Shown one piece after another: positions 35,238 to 46,879 of a DNA stretch of 64,000 nucleotides. The notes under the pieces are model-generated. The model was not told the DNA's origin. It saw only the letters and a program-made list of their open reading frames with translations, and searched no databases. Position 1 is the first letter of the stretch, and the number at the start of each line of letters is the position of its first letter. Where the stretch lies: NCBI RefSeq assembly GCF_018687715.1, contig NC_056762.1, forward strand, positions 42,136,520-42,200,519, given 5' to 3'. This DNA comes from Carya illinoinensis. Its lineage: Eukaryota; Streptophyta; Magnoliopsida; Fagales; Juglandaceae. The translations under genes and the position numbers were made by a program.

Positions 35238-36924
35238 GTCATTTTTAAAGATTTGGAGGAGCCAGAGTGCGCACTATTACTAAACTAGACTTAGAAAAAT
35301 ATTTTCTTTTATTCTAAAAGAAGCGTTAGGTAAAAAAATTCTTATAATAAATAAATTTATTTTATATTAAAATACTGAAATCATAAAAGAGAGCACGGAA
35401 TTATTTATTAAAATTTCTTGAAGTCTGTGCTATAAAAAAAAATCATAACTTAAAATCTCTGTATATGATCTAGGCCACTGTCATGCCTTTCTGTACTAAG
35501 TCTTGTCTTGCATCGCTATATTCATAAATATTATGATCCAGGTTGGTTTAAAAACATAAAATAAACTAAAATGAATCGACGACTTAGTAAAAAATCCATC
35601 ATAACATAAACGTACTTAATATAAGATTTTTATAAAATATTTCATTTTGAGCTTAAAATCATGACTGATCATTCTCATGGTTATACTTTGCATGACTGAT
35701 TTATTTGAATTAACTGACTGATCTGATTTATCTGACTAATCTAGCTGGCCAACACACTTAATCATGTGTGCGAGGGTATGCACGACCCCACCTCCCTCTA
35801 TCGCAAGAGGAGCTGCTAATAGTATTATGGCATATTATAGTGGACCAAGCTAGAATCTGTGCCTGCATTTGAATAACCATTTGATTAATTGTTATGAATT
35901 TATTTTACATTTGATCTTATGAAAATTTATATGTTTTATGCAACGTGAGATGCATAATACATATATAACTATAATATGGGAAATGAAACATAATGAATGA
36001 CATGCATTCAAATATCGTAACATGTGTGATATATAAACATTAGTTTCGAAAGAATTGGCTTTAATAATAGGAAAAATATACTTGCAAGCACAATTGTGCA
36101 CTAATCTGTGCACCAATGTGATGTGATTGGTCAAAAAGTAGATTATATTGAAAACAATGTTAATTTAAATTTTAAATATGAATGAATCAGTATTGGTACA
36201 CAGATTAGTATACGACTGTGCTTGTATATAGCAAAACTCTTAATAATAATATATTTAACAAGCTAATGTATTCTAATCCTAACTTGTGATCAAACTACTT
36301 ACCTTATAATGTTGCTTCCTAATTTTTCGACACAAAATCGATCACAGTGCGATGGAGGGACGACGATGGTTGTGATTAGGAGGGAGGAAAAGACAACGGT
36401 GGCATTGCCGTGTTTCATGGTGGGGTGGATGAGTCTACGGCATACTGAAGGTAAAAAGAGAGCTAAAAACAAAAAGTCTAGGCTTGAAGAGGCCGTAGAT
36501 GCACGAACAATGTATGTGACTCTATTTATAGGATGATATGAGTTGGGTTTAGGTATTTTAAGGTGAAGAAGATTCTAACGTTGTAATTCTAACGTGTTTG
36601 AAATTGAAGACATACTCTAGTAGTTTATTTAATGTAATATTGAGACTGTTAGAGACTATATAGGGAATTTCAATTAGTAATGATTTTAAATTGAAATAAA
36701 TTTCTAATGGTCAATTTTTAAATTCTAAAAGAAGTCTAATTCATTCAATAAATAATAAATTGGATTTAGCCTAATTATTGAGTCTAATTAAAATTCTTAA
36801 TCACTTTTAATAATTTATCACTCGTAGGCTTATACAATGTGGCCCATTAAATATAATTTAGTCCTAATAAAAATTATCAATATTCTAACTTTAAAATTAT
36901 TACCTATTGGGTTGGGTTGTTACG
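35205..36924. mobile_element. Probable solo LTR (copy 2)
   Basis: Equivalent of 3149-4868, with the same TGTAACACCG start, GTTACG end and GTGTA/GTATA flanks. Confidence 0.45.
36083..36226. mobile_element. MITE-like inverted-repeat element (copy 2)
   Basis: Equivalent of 4026-4169, with the same paired CTAATCTGTG arms. Confidence 0.6.
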
Positions 36925-37305
36925 GTATATATATCCATTTCTGTCCTTTTATATGACATTTATTGCCCCTAAAAGATTGAGAAAGCGCATAGCCTCATAT
37001 ATATATATATATATATATAAGATCCTCATTGATATCCTTCCTGCTGAATTCATCATCTCCAACTTCTTTTGAGACACCATACTTTTTCATATAACATTAA
37101 TGCTGTTTTGTTCAAACTGCATCATGACCTAATACATTTGCTGCATTACCTTTTGGTGCGACCTAATTTTGTTGCAAAAAGGAATTGAATTGATGGCACT
37201 TCAATTAGTCGACACGAAGAATACAATAGGAAACATATGGTTCTTACCGGCTGATAACCATTGCTGAAAAAAGGAACGCGCGCAGCAAAAGCCTGTATTT
37301 GTTGT

Positions 37306-37308
37306 AAT
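37306..37308. other. Unoccupied CACTA 1 target site
   Basis: TTGTTGT-AAT-AGATCTC here corresponds to TTGTTGT-AGT-[element]-AGT-AGATCTC in copy 1. There is a single trinucleotide and no excision footprint, so this copy never held the transposon. The target differs by one base (AAT versus AGT). Confidence 0.9.
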
Positions 37309-37904
37309 AGATCTCTATCTTGTTCATACACCATGACCAAATTATATCCAACGGCCGAGTAGCATGACCTCTATCTTGTTAAAATTGCATAAATTTTTTT
37401 CATACATTTTTAAAAGATTTGGTTTGATAATATATAAGAGATCACATCGAGAAACACCTAATAGCATGCATCCATTTAGTTTAAAATATGGAGTATTTTG
37501 ATCATGTTGTACGTATTTTGATCTTTATCAAAGCAATACTCATGTTGGGAACATTTCATGACATTCCTAATTGGGAGTTACTATAAACACAAAGGGATCC
37601 CATACACTGATGTGGCATAGTATTCTCTTTCTTTCTCCCCACTTTCCCTCATCGTCGGCTTAGATTCTGACCACCACAGTTGACCACGCAAGCCGTCGGC
37701 TCAAACCATGGCCGATGCGGGGAGAAGGCAGGCGGAAGGGGAAGGGAAAAAAGGGGGGGAGACGACGAGGTAGTCCCCGACCACCATGGCTGGTGCGGGG
37801 AGGGGCCGCTGGGAGAGGGTAGGGGGCGCACACGGGGTAGGGGTAGAAAAAAAGAGAAACAAAAAGATTAGGGGGACACGTGACACATTAGTAGTGTGCC
37901 ACAT

Positions 37905-39234
37905 TGTTGACCCAAGATTTCAAGTTTCGTGTAATTATGTATCTACACATGGATTTTGATGATAACAAATAAATTCAAAGAAAAAATGAGCCTCAAGTTT
38001 AAGTTGTCTACACAATGGAGTCAAGCACATCAAGGAACCAAGCATGAGCAAGAAGGAAACAAGTTCACATTAAAGTCATAGAATAATGTTGTAAATCTCT
38101 AAAAATTCAAAATTAGGATTAAGGCTCAAAATTAATATTTTATTATAAAGCATTAAAATACATTTTACAAATGTGCATGAATATTTTGAAAATTAAATTT
38201 AAAAACTTTGAAAGATGATTGATTGTCATATTTCACATGTGCATGCTTTATTTGAATATTTTCAAAAGTGATTTATGCTATTTTTGACTTATGCAAAAAG
38301 TAGATGATTTAATTTGAAAATTTTGAAAATATGAAATATGATTAATTGTCATCTTTCACATGTGCATGCTTTATTTGAATATTTTCAAAAGGGATTGATA
38401 CTCTTTTTGACTTATGCAAAATGTAGATGATTTTGTTTGAAAAATTTGAAAAGTAAAGTGTGCTTCTTTTGTCATATGCAAAAAGTAAAAGAATTATGTT
38501 TGAAATTTTTGAAAAGTGAATGATAGTGTCTTTGACAAATGAAAAAGAAGAAGCTTTTATTTGAATTTTTTGAAAAAGTGAATTATTTTGTCTTTGACAT
38601 GTGAATCTTTTTAAATTTGAATATGAAATCTCATATGCCTATAAATAGATCATTTGAGAGTTTCACATTTACAACAATAAGAGCATACAATATTCATTCA
38701 AAACTTTTATTCTCTCTTCTCTAAACATTGAGCCTTAAACCTTATTCATTTTGAGAGAAATATAGTTTGCGCTGTATTGTTCTTATTTCATTCATTGAGG
38801 AGTATTTTTTGATAACTTACCCACTATCAGCTCTTGTATCAGTAAAAAAGTGTGTATAACCCTTGTGTGTAAAAAGTGTTCTACATAGGGAATAGTTGAA
38901 TTACCACGTGTAAGGTGATTGCAAGTGTAGAGGATCATCTACACGGATCCTTTGTAACGGTATTGTTCAAAGGCGTAATATATTTCTATCTCCACCTGAG
39001 GGAGATTGAATAGTGAATTTGAGGATCCTTAAGGGGTAACTTGAGGTAAGGACGTAAGCAGTGGGGCTGAAACTCGTTAACATACTGAGTTTACTTCTCT
39101 CTTACCCTTACTCTTTATATTTATCGCTGCTTTGTATTTTATTTATATTTTATATTGTGTATTTAGTTTATAATTGTTAATTTTTTAAATACAACTCAAT
39201 TCACCTCCCTCTTGTGTTAGTAATCTGGACAATA
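37905..39234. mobile_element. Copia-type solo LTR
   Basis: It starts TGTTGACCCAAG and ends GGACAATA. A perfect 5-bp duplication CACAT lies at 37900-37904 and 39235-39239. The terminal CA appears mutated (CAACA to CAATA). Phrases such as TGGATTTTGATGATAACAAA and CAATTCACCTCCCTCTTGTG are typical of plant copia LTRs. No internal region is present. Confidence 0.7.
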
Positions 39235-39394
39235 CACATCAATATGTATGATATCTTTGTATCTATAGTATTTTCCTTCCTAACTAGTTTGATTAGAAAT
39301 CTCATTTGGGCTCAATTTGTGATCAATTGTGCCACATAGCCTATTTGGAGAAAAAAGCTGGAACTCTCTCTCTCTCTTATGCCTATAATTATTA

Positions 39395-40262
39395 TACTGG
39401 AAATGAAGCCATAATAAAATTTATATTGATAATTATACGCCAACGATTTGAATAAGTATTTCGCCGGCCACCTTTGAATTTCTGGGAATCAAATAATTGA
39501 TGCTTTAAGAACAGATAATTTTTTTTTTTTTTTATTTTCAAAAAAAAAAAAAGAACAGATACTTTTTGGGTAATTTTTTGAACTTTGATCTTAGTAGAAA
39601 AAGTCTCGACACGTTGTATTATAGTTCAATTTAAAAGTCCTATGAGTCGACTCATATCGTGGTTACCGATCAATTACGGACTCCTCCAAGCAGTCAAAAA
39701 ATACCCCACGGGTGCTGACTTCTTTGGACCGATCGATCGAGCAGTACTTCCCCCCTGCACTGACAATCTTGATCACTTCTATGACCCGTAAAACAATATT
39801 CTTGACTCCAACTTACTTTGTGATTTTACGTCATCAAACTTAACCTTTCCGCTACCCGTGCCTCCTGCATGCGGACTTTCCTCCACTCTATCTACTTTCC
39901 AGATTTTCTTCCTCTCTATCCTGTTTGAATTCATGTCATTTTCAAACCACCAATGAAATCATGTCACTTCATTAAAAATAAATTTTAATATTACAAAACT
40001 ACCCTCAATTTTATGTAGAATTGTAAAATAATTGTAAGGTTATCATTTTCCTTATGCCTATATATGGTACTGCTCCTTAAGCTTATTAGATCATTTTTCC
40101 GTTGAAACTGGATACATCCATGCATGCATATGGAACTGATCATGTATCATATTTATAGATACGGTGTTGGAAAAATCTAGCCAGGATCATCTAGTGTCAA
40201 TCGCACATGTTTTGACATGATCAGTAGAAAAGCATGTGCGTTCGATATGTTTTACTAAATAT
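39395..40262 (-). repeat. Relic of a third TPS 5' flank
   Basis: Blocks here match the TPS upstream region at 33630-34230 and 34300-34640, more diverged and with order changed. Examples are the CACCTTTGAATTTCTGGGAAT block, ACGGACTCCTCCAAGCAGTC, TTGATCACTTCTATGACCCG, ATGCGGACTTTCCTCCACTC and the CGCACATG...CATGTGCG pair. No TPS exon is attached: exon 1 should lie below 39395 but is absent. I infer a lost TPS copy. The stretch 40263-40538 shows nothing recognisable. Confidence 0.75.
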
Positions 40263-40829
40263 TAAACAATACATATATAAATACTTATGTATCAGTACTT
40301 GCACGTCATTGCATTGATAATCGATCGATGAGATAGCTAGCTACATTAATGACTTATTGGCCGGATAGATCAAATTCCTAATTAATAAAATAAAAAAAAG
40401 TCAAACGTACGATTTCCTGTGACCTTGAGGATCAGACTACATAAGGGGCTGTTGGAATTGTCCCTGATGGTAATAGATGTTCCAATGCCGAAATCGAGCC
40501 TCCAGGATGACTACGATCATGGGGCGTTCGTTGATAATCACTACAAGAAATAAGGTTATTTGCTGCGCTTAAAATCGCTGCAAAAAAACATTTAAACTGC
40601 TGCATATACTCTATTCCAACGATTTTAACTTCCTTGCACGTTCGCCGAAATAATCGCGTCTTTTTTGCCCAAAACAGCGATAAAAAAAAATTCGCTGCTA
40701 AAAATACATTTACCAGCGATTTTTTTTCCTTGCTAATACTCCCAACATCGCTGTAACTGTCCTCATACCCATAAAGATATATCGCTGAGAAATCTCAATT
40801 ACAGCATCTTAAATCCTTGCAAATACTCT

Positions 40830-41460
40830 CAAAATCGCTGGAATTGATGTTCGTTAATTCCAGCGATTTATTCAAAAATTGTTGCAAATGATTATTTTCA
40901 GCGTAATAGAAATGCTGAAAATAAAACCAAAAGCGCTGCAAAAATGTAAAAACTGTTGCAAATGTAGTCAAGGCTATAAGGGAAATCGTTGTTAAAGTGT
41001 AATTACATCATTTAAAAGCGCTGCAATTACTATAAAATCGCTGGAATTGAAATGATTAATTCCAGCGATTTATTTAAAAATTGTTGCAAATGATTTTTTG
41101 CAACGTAATAGAAATGCTGAAAATAAAACCAAAAGCGCTGCAAAAAGATAAAATTGTTGCAAATGTGGTCATGGTTGTATAGAAAATCGTTGTTAAAGTG
41201 TAATTGCAGCATTTAAAAGCGCTGCAATTACTATAAAATCGTTGGAATTGACCTGATTAATTCCAGCGATTTATTTAAAAAGTGTTGCAAATAAGGTTTT
41301 GCAGCGTAATAGAAATGCTGAAAATAAATCCAAAAGCGCTGTAAAAAGAAAAAAAATTGTTGCAAATGTGGTCATGGCTTTATGGAAAATTGTTGTTAAA
41401 GGATAATTACAACATTTATAATCGCTGCAAAAGCTATGTAAATCGCTGCAATTAACTTTT
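40830..41460. repeat. Three-copy ~200-bp tandem repeat near the left end of CACTA 2
   Basis: Units of 201-203 bp recur, with TTCCAGCGATTTATT at 40857, 41060 and 41261. Each includes a near-perfect hairpin CGCTGGAATT ... AATTCCAGCG and several GCGCTGCAA motifs. Reading frames through it are not genes. Confidence 0.85.
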
Positions 41461-41464
41461 TGGT

Positions 41465-44222
41465 GTATTTTTTTTTCCTCTCCAGTTACGTTGGTTATAT
41501 ATATAACCATCATTTTCGAACTTGATCTGAAATATAATTTTTAAAAGCGCTGTTTATGTCAGTCACTAAATAATTATTTAATCAATTTATTATCTAGCCT
41601 TAATAAACAATTAACTTTTTTTTAATACCTTAAACTTCACTTAATTTAAGTCATTTAATTGTTGTTAAATCATCATTCATTGGCATCATCACAAGTTTAA
41701 TGATCTTACATGAAACGATCACACATAAACCTATGACCAATTCTATTCCATTGCTATATAACACTTATAATTTATCCAACACCCAATTTAGAAATAGGAA
41801 ACATAAAGGAAAATTCTAAGCACTTTCATTATAAATCTAACCTTTTTCATCGAATATAATGAATCAAACAAATTCATTGGGCTATAATAAATCAAACAAA
41901 ATCAAACAAATTCAAACAAATTCAGTGGAAAATTCACATTAATGTAGTTATGGGCTATATACATTGGGGTGGACCAATTTCTGCTTGCAAAACCTACAAC
42001 TTACAAACTACTAAATATATAGATCCCAATTCTTGCTTCTAAACATTAATTGAAAATGTCCACATTCATGAACAATTGTTCAACTGTCCTGCTCCTCTAT
42101 GGACTAAAATTAGTTCATGTCATCGATAACAATGTGCACCTGGGCATTGGGTAGAACAGCTTCAACACGTCTGCATCATGTTGGGGGGGGGGGGCGGAGG
42201 GATTCATTGTTCAACATTTTTGAGCCTTTCAATCTCTCCAACTCCAATCTGTCAATGACCATATAGAGAGCCGTTACGTAAACCGATTATTTTAATAGAG
42301 CAAACATTGATTAATGAACAAGAAAATAATACTCAATTAGGAAAATAACTTCAATGTTCATTCAGCATCGCCAATTGCCAAAATGGCAAACATAAGGTCA
42401 GGCTAAAATCAGTCATATCTTACAACGTATTTAAGCAAAACACTCTTCAGCTAAAATAAATCTTTCTGCCCAATTGTCAGCATTTATATATATAATATAT
42501 ATATATAACTGAAAGTTTCTTGTTAACTGATTGGAGTTATAGAATTGAATTAATAATTAATGATGCCAAATTTTGGTGGGATCAATCCAGTGTGATCAAT
42601 ATTCTTAATCATTTCTTTTCTAAGACCTTTCCTTTTAGGTCAACTATGAAAATGGAGAACTTTAGCAAGAAGATACAAGAATTCAAAAGAACAACATTTA
42701 TCTCCCATCGATCATATTTATCCAATGATAGCTGCCGTGGCTTGTCAACCATTTACTGAAAATAAATGGATTACCAAGTTTTAAGTAGAGGAAAATTCTG
42801 AAACACACATTTAAACCTTTTTATTTAAAGATGCTAGAAGTACATGACAAAATAGAAACATGCTTCAAGTGGGTATGTAAACAAGTTAGACATATTGCAA
42901 CGAACATATGATAGAAGCAATATTGAATGACTCAATACCCTTATATATAAATGCTGACAATTGGGCAGAAAGATTTATTTACTAGCACTTTTAGCAAAGC
43001 TGCTTGTAAATAAATAAACTGTAAAGATGTTTGAAAGAAACACACAATCGCTCTATAAGGTTTTACTTGTGCTATACAAATAGTATATATAGTGGAGTAA
43101 ATACATCATTTTCTTATATCATAAGTAACGCATGTACTCTGGAAATATTCCTTGTGCTATGGTTCTAATCTATTGCAAATTGCCTCAAACATCGAAAATC
43201 ATGAAGTAGCAGACTCTAACATAAAACCCAAAAAGAGACTATGAGATAGGATAATACCTTATCAATGTATGGCCACATATCAGAACTTGTATTGCATATC
43301 CAGTCTACCTGCACAGTTGTGCAAATGATCAACCACCAATTGAAATTTTATTGCTTTTAAGAGCAACCACAGAAAGAGGAATAAAAGTTCTAATTATTGT
43401 ATGGCAATACTAACTTGATCATTTCAGCAGTACACAACCCAGAAAAAGTGCTCCAAGGCAGCAATCTTAAATACAAGTTAGCAATCAATGATGGAGAATC
43501 TATTGCAGAAAATTTCAGAACTTGGAAGTGTGTTTGCTGCTATCTTTACAGGTGCTAAACGTGAGGTAAGAGAGGGAAAAATGATGGAGTTTTAAACTAA
43601 ACTGAACTTAGTCTTCTTACAAATGAAATTTAAGGCAAAGTTCCAGCCTTGCAAATACAAAGGAAAAACCATAAAAAAAAAAGAAGAACATGATTCACAT
43701 AAAAAGTGGGTGATAGAGCAATTCACAAAACAAGTTGACATTCATGTTAGCTGCAACATACAAAGCCATGGTACCATGGTAGCATATTACATCTCCGATG
43801 CTTAGAAAGGGTCTATATTGAGGACCATACCAATCTTATATTTCAACAAATTAGCATGCACAGAGAATTGGATGTGCAAGCCAGTGAGCCACACTGAAGG
43901 AAGTTGGGACAGGGCAGCCCCTGTTTTAAGGAGAAGCATAAAACAGAAGCAAGATTCCCCATACATTAAGACATTAAGGCCATTGAAAAAGAGAAGCAAG
44001 ATTCCCCATACTGCATTGAGGAGAAAATTGTCCTGTAGAGGTCTATGCAGATGGCAAAGGCTTGCCAAAGTGAAAAAATATCCAAAGAAACAGATATCTA
44101 GGCCATTTAAAATTAATCAATATCAGTCCCATTGTTTCCCTAGCTAGGTAAATAATAAATCAACTTAATGCTAGAAATTGATATAATCACTATATGGATA
44201 GGAAAGAAATTAAAGAGCATAC
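41465..44222. other. Interior of CACTA 2, no recognised gene
   Basis: AT-rich DNA with a G-run at 42182-42195 and a TA-rich patch near 42487-42507. ORFs such as 42520-42759 and 43818-44147 have no recognisable domain. A 29-bp phrase around CTGACAATTGGGCAGAAAG (42954) is repeated inverted near 42460-42485. Confidence 0.4.
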
Positions 44223-44224
44223 TC

Positions 44225-44936
44225 ATCAAGTTTTGCAACTCTGTTAAGCGAAAACATTTTAGAGATGGGCTTCATAGCATCTATGGCACTTTTATGTGTC
44301 ATATCCAAAGCTCCAGTGTTTATGGTAGTTTCTTCATAACTTAACTCACAACCTTTTCCTACCTAAAATTATCAAATAAATGAGCTTTGCACGCTCCAAA
44401 ATTTGTGATCAAATTTAGATTAGATTACCTTTTTTATTTTTTTTTTGGGGTTGTGGGGGGGGGGGGGGTGGGGGTGGGGGGGGGGGGGGGGGGGGGGGGG
44501 GGAGTGGAGTGTGGTGGAAGGGGAGCAATTGAACCAATACCTCATGAAATGAAATTTGCAAGTGAAAGGAATCAATTGCATGTATATCATAAACTAACCA
44601 GAATTCCATGCTTGTCAACCAATGTTTTAAGCTCTGCCGGATGTTCTCAGTTCAGAATGTCCTTTACCAAGTCTCCAATCCAACAACTGCATGCCACATG
44701 AAAGAAGGCTTTAGGTATTCTAGCTAGCTAATTTCTAAACAAACAATCCCTTTAATTTTGGGAATCTATTGCTTCTATCTATTTAAGAATAATCTTCATT
44801 AATTCATAAAGATGCCAAATTACCTTACTAATGGGTAAGATAATGGAAAGAAGACCAAGACAAGCAACCAAACTAGGAAAGAGAGTTTTGCACCAACACT
44901 TAGTCCATACCTTGAACACACCACTTGTGGAATAAT
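44225..44936 (-). pseudogene. DUF21/CNNM-type membrane protein gene fragment captured by CACTA 2
   Basis: Three consecutive exon-like pieces match plant DUF21-domain (CNNM/CorC-type) proteins. They are 44824-44936 ([18 protein letters not shown] then a hydrophobic segment ending FPLSYPISK), 44599-44686 (LLDW.LGKGHSEL ... AELKTLVDKHGI, with a frameshift) and about 44225-44362 ([20 protein letters not shown] ... [12 protein letters not shown]). Splice sites CCCAG|ATT, AAG|GTAATT, GCAG|TTG and TTAG|GTAGG are retained. The N-terminal exons and the CBS-domain exons that should surround them are missing. The family is linked to divalent-metal transport. The match was made from memory of the family, without a search. 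Confidence 0.78.
44448..44502 (+). repeat. Long G tract inside the captured gene fragment
   Basis: About 50 of 55 bases are G. It lies in the intron between two DUF21-like exons. The polyglycine and polyproline ORFs across it are artefacts. The exact length may be unreliable in any assembly. Confidence 0.85.
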
Positions 44937-44939
44937 CTG

Positions 44940-46879
44940 GGAAGATAAACAGGTATAATATATAAATGATTGTTTCAAAAAGTGGAATCAATAATAGTAT
45001 ATGAATTTAGTGATCATCATGATTTATTAGTTCATATTCTAAAAGTAATCGATAATAGTAATCGATAATAGTACAATCACCACCACTGCTGCCTGCATGC
45101 CATGGCCAGTAAAATCACACACATACACACATGTATATATATGTATATACAAGGGTAAAATATCCTATATAAAAACTGCTCAATAATTATTTCTTATTAG
45201 TATCGAGTCATACTCTAATATTTGTACTGACTAAAAAGTCATGTGTAATACCCAAGAACCAATAGATATATTCTTGTTGAGATTAACTTGAACTTTCTCT
45301 TTTTGTTTGTGTTAATTCAGATTCGAGATGATACCTTGACTCTCCAAGGTAGGAGTTTGTAAGCTATGGCAGAAATATTATTATTTAACCCAGTTTTATC
45401 ATTTCCAGTCATGATATTAATGTGACAGATTTTAGGTGAACTTGCTATTTAGATGGAAGGCATATATATATATCATGTATGAATAACCTATGTCCAAAAA
45501 TTGGAAGGTGTTAGGGGGAGTCTTTATCAGAGGAGCAAAATGGGGAGCAGTGGAAGACGTTTCAGCAATCAAATTGGGTGAGAAATATATATCAAGGAAC
45601 ATGGGAAAACAAAGTGCTTAAAGACTATTGAAGAGGTTGAATCAAAACAATAGCCATTCTTTTTGGGATTGCTTAAACTTACCCTTTATAAACTTCATCC
45701 TTGTATCTCAGTGAGAAGATACACACTGTAAAAGAAAATAATGTATGATTAGTTGCTTCGAAATTGTAATGAAAACTCACCAAGCATGGAAGCAGATCAT
45801 AAATAGAAAGAAAGAGAGGAAAAAAGTTAAACATGTTGGACAATGACAAAGTAAAACCTTTTGGAAAACCATGTATCAGTTACTTCTTTAAAAGGAATGG
45901 TATCCAAAGGAACAAAAATGCTAGTTATGGTTTGATCACTCAAGAGATAACCTAAAAGTTAGCTAACAGTACATGATCAATGACATGAGGATGATTGAAA
46001 AACCTTATAAAAGAGTAAGCGGTACGCATCAACTATTTCTTGAAATAATGACAGGTACAAGAATAAACGTCAATCTTGAAATTGAAGGTCAGTTTCAAAT
46101 ACATAGGAAACAAAAGAAAGCCTTGCAAACACGGGTCTAATTTAGAATTTAACATATGTCTGTTATAGTAGTACTGTGTTAATGTGTTAGAGAAATAAAC
46201 AAATTAATGTAAGACAAAAGTGAAATACTATTAGCAAAACTCAGTTAAGTTTGTTGAATGGAAGAAGCATTCAGCAGATAGAGTGGCATGCCTTTTGGAA
46301 TAAATGATGATTTAATAAAATATCATAACAAAGTTGTCAACTTCAAACTTTAAATTCACACTTCACCTCATTTCAAATAGATATCTCACTTCTTGGATCT
46401 ACTTATTTAGTGGAAGCCTACCCACATATGTGAAGGAGTATTAAATTTTAAATTAAATTATTAAGCACATTTCTTCCTTTCATTTTAAGTTTTTAGGGCA
46501 AATGATGATATAGCACACTAAAAAACAACACCTCCCAATGATAACATCTAAAAGAAAAAGTATAGGAGAAGTAATAAATAAGCTTTTGAAATAAATTGTT
46601 GCAAATGACCCACCTTAATGCATATAGGTAACTTCTAAACTATTAACTCCCATCCCCACAAATCTCAAAGAATGAAAAAAAAAAACAGGCTAAAAGAATA
46701 ATGAAGAAAGCTGATTGGGCCAAGGAAATAGGGCAAATTGATGCTCTAACTTCACTTACATTTTCATACACATTTTAGTTTGAAGATCACAAACAAGAGG
46801 GTAGTACTGTTTTTTCCGACTGAAATTAAGTTCCAAAAGTAAACATCCAGGAACATACTAGTCATGTGTAGATGTTGTG
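44940..46879. other. Interior of CACTA 2, no recognised exon
   Basis: No exon of the DUF21 family could be found upstream of 44936. The sequence looks intronic and AT-rich, with short repeats such as AGTAATCGATAATAGTA (about 45043-45070). Confidence 0.4.

Larger units (their letters stand above)
35238..39160. repeat. Duplicated segment, diverged part (copy 2)
   Basis: Partner of 3182-5244 plus 27631-29489, and uninterrupted here. Substitutions are frequent compared with the TPS core. The short ORFs within it are not conserved genes. Confidence 0.85.

Noticed and set aside
44387..44701. Polyglycine ORF (plus) and polyproline ORF (minus)
   Set aside because: Generated by the G tract across an intron of the captured DUF21-like fragment.
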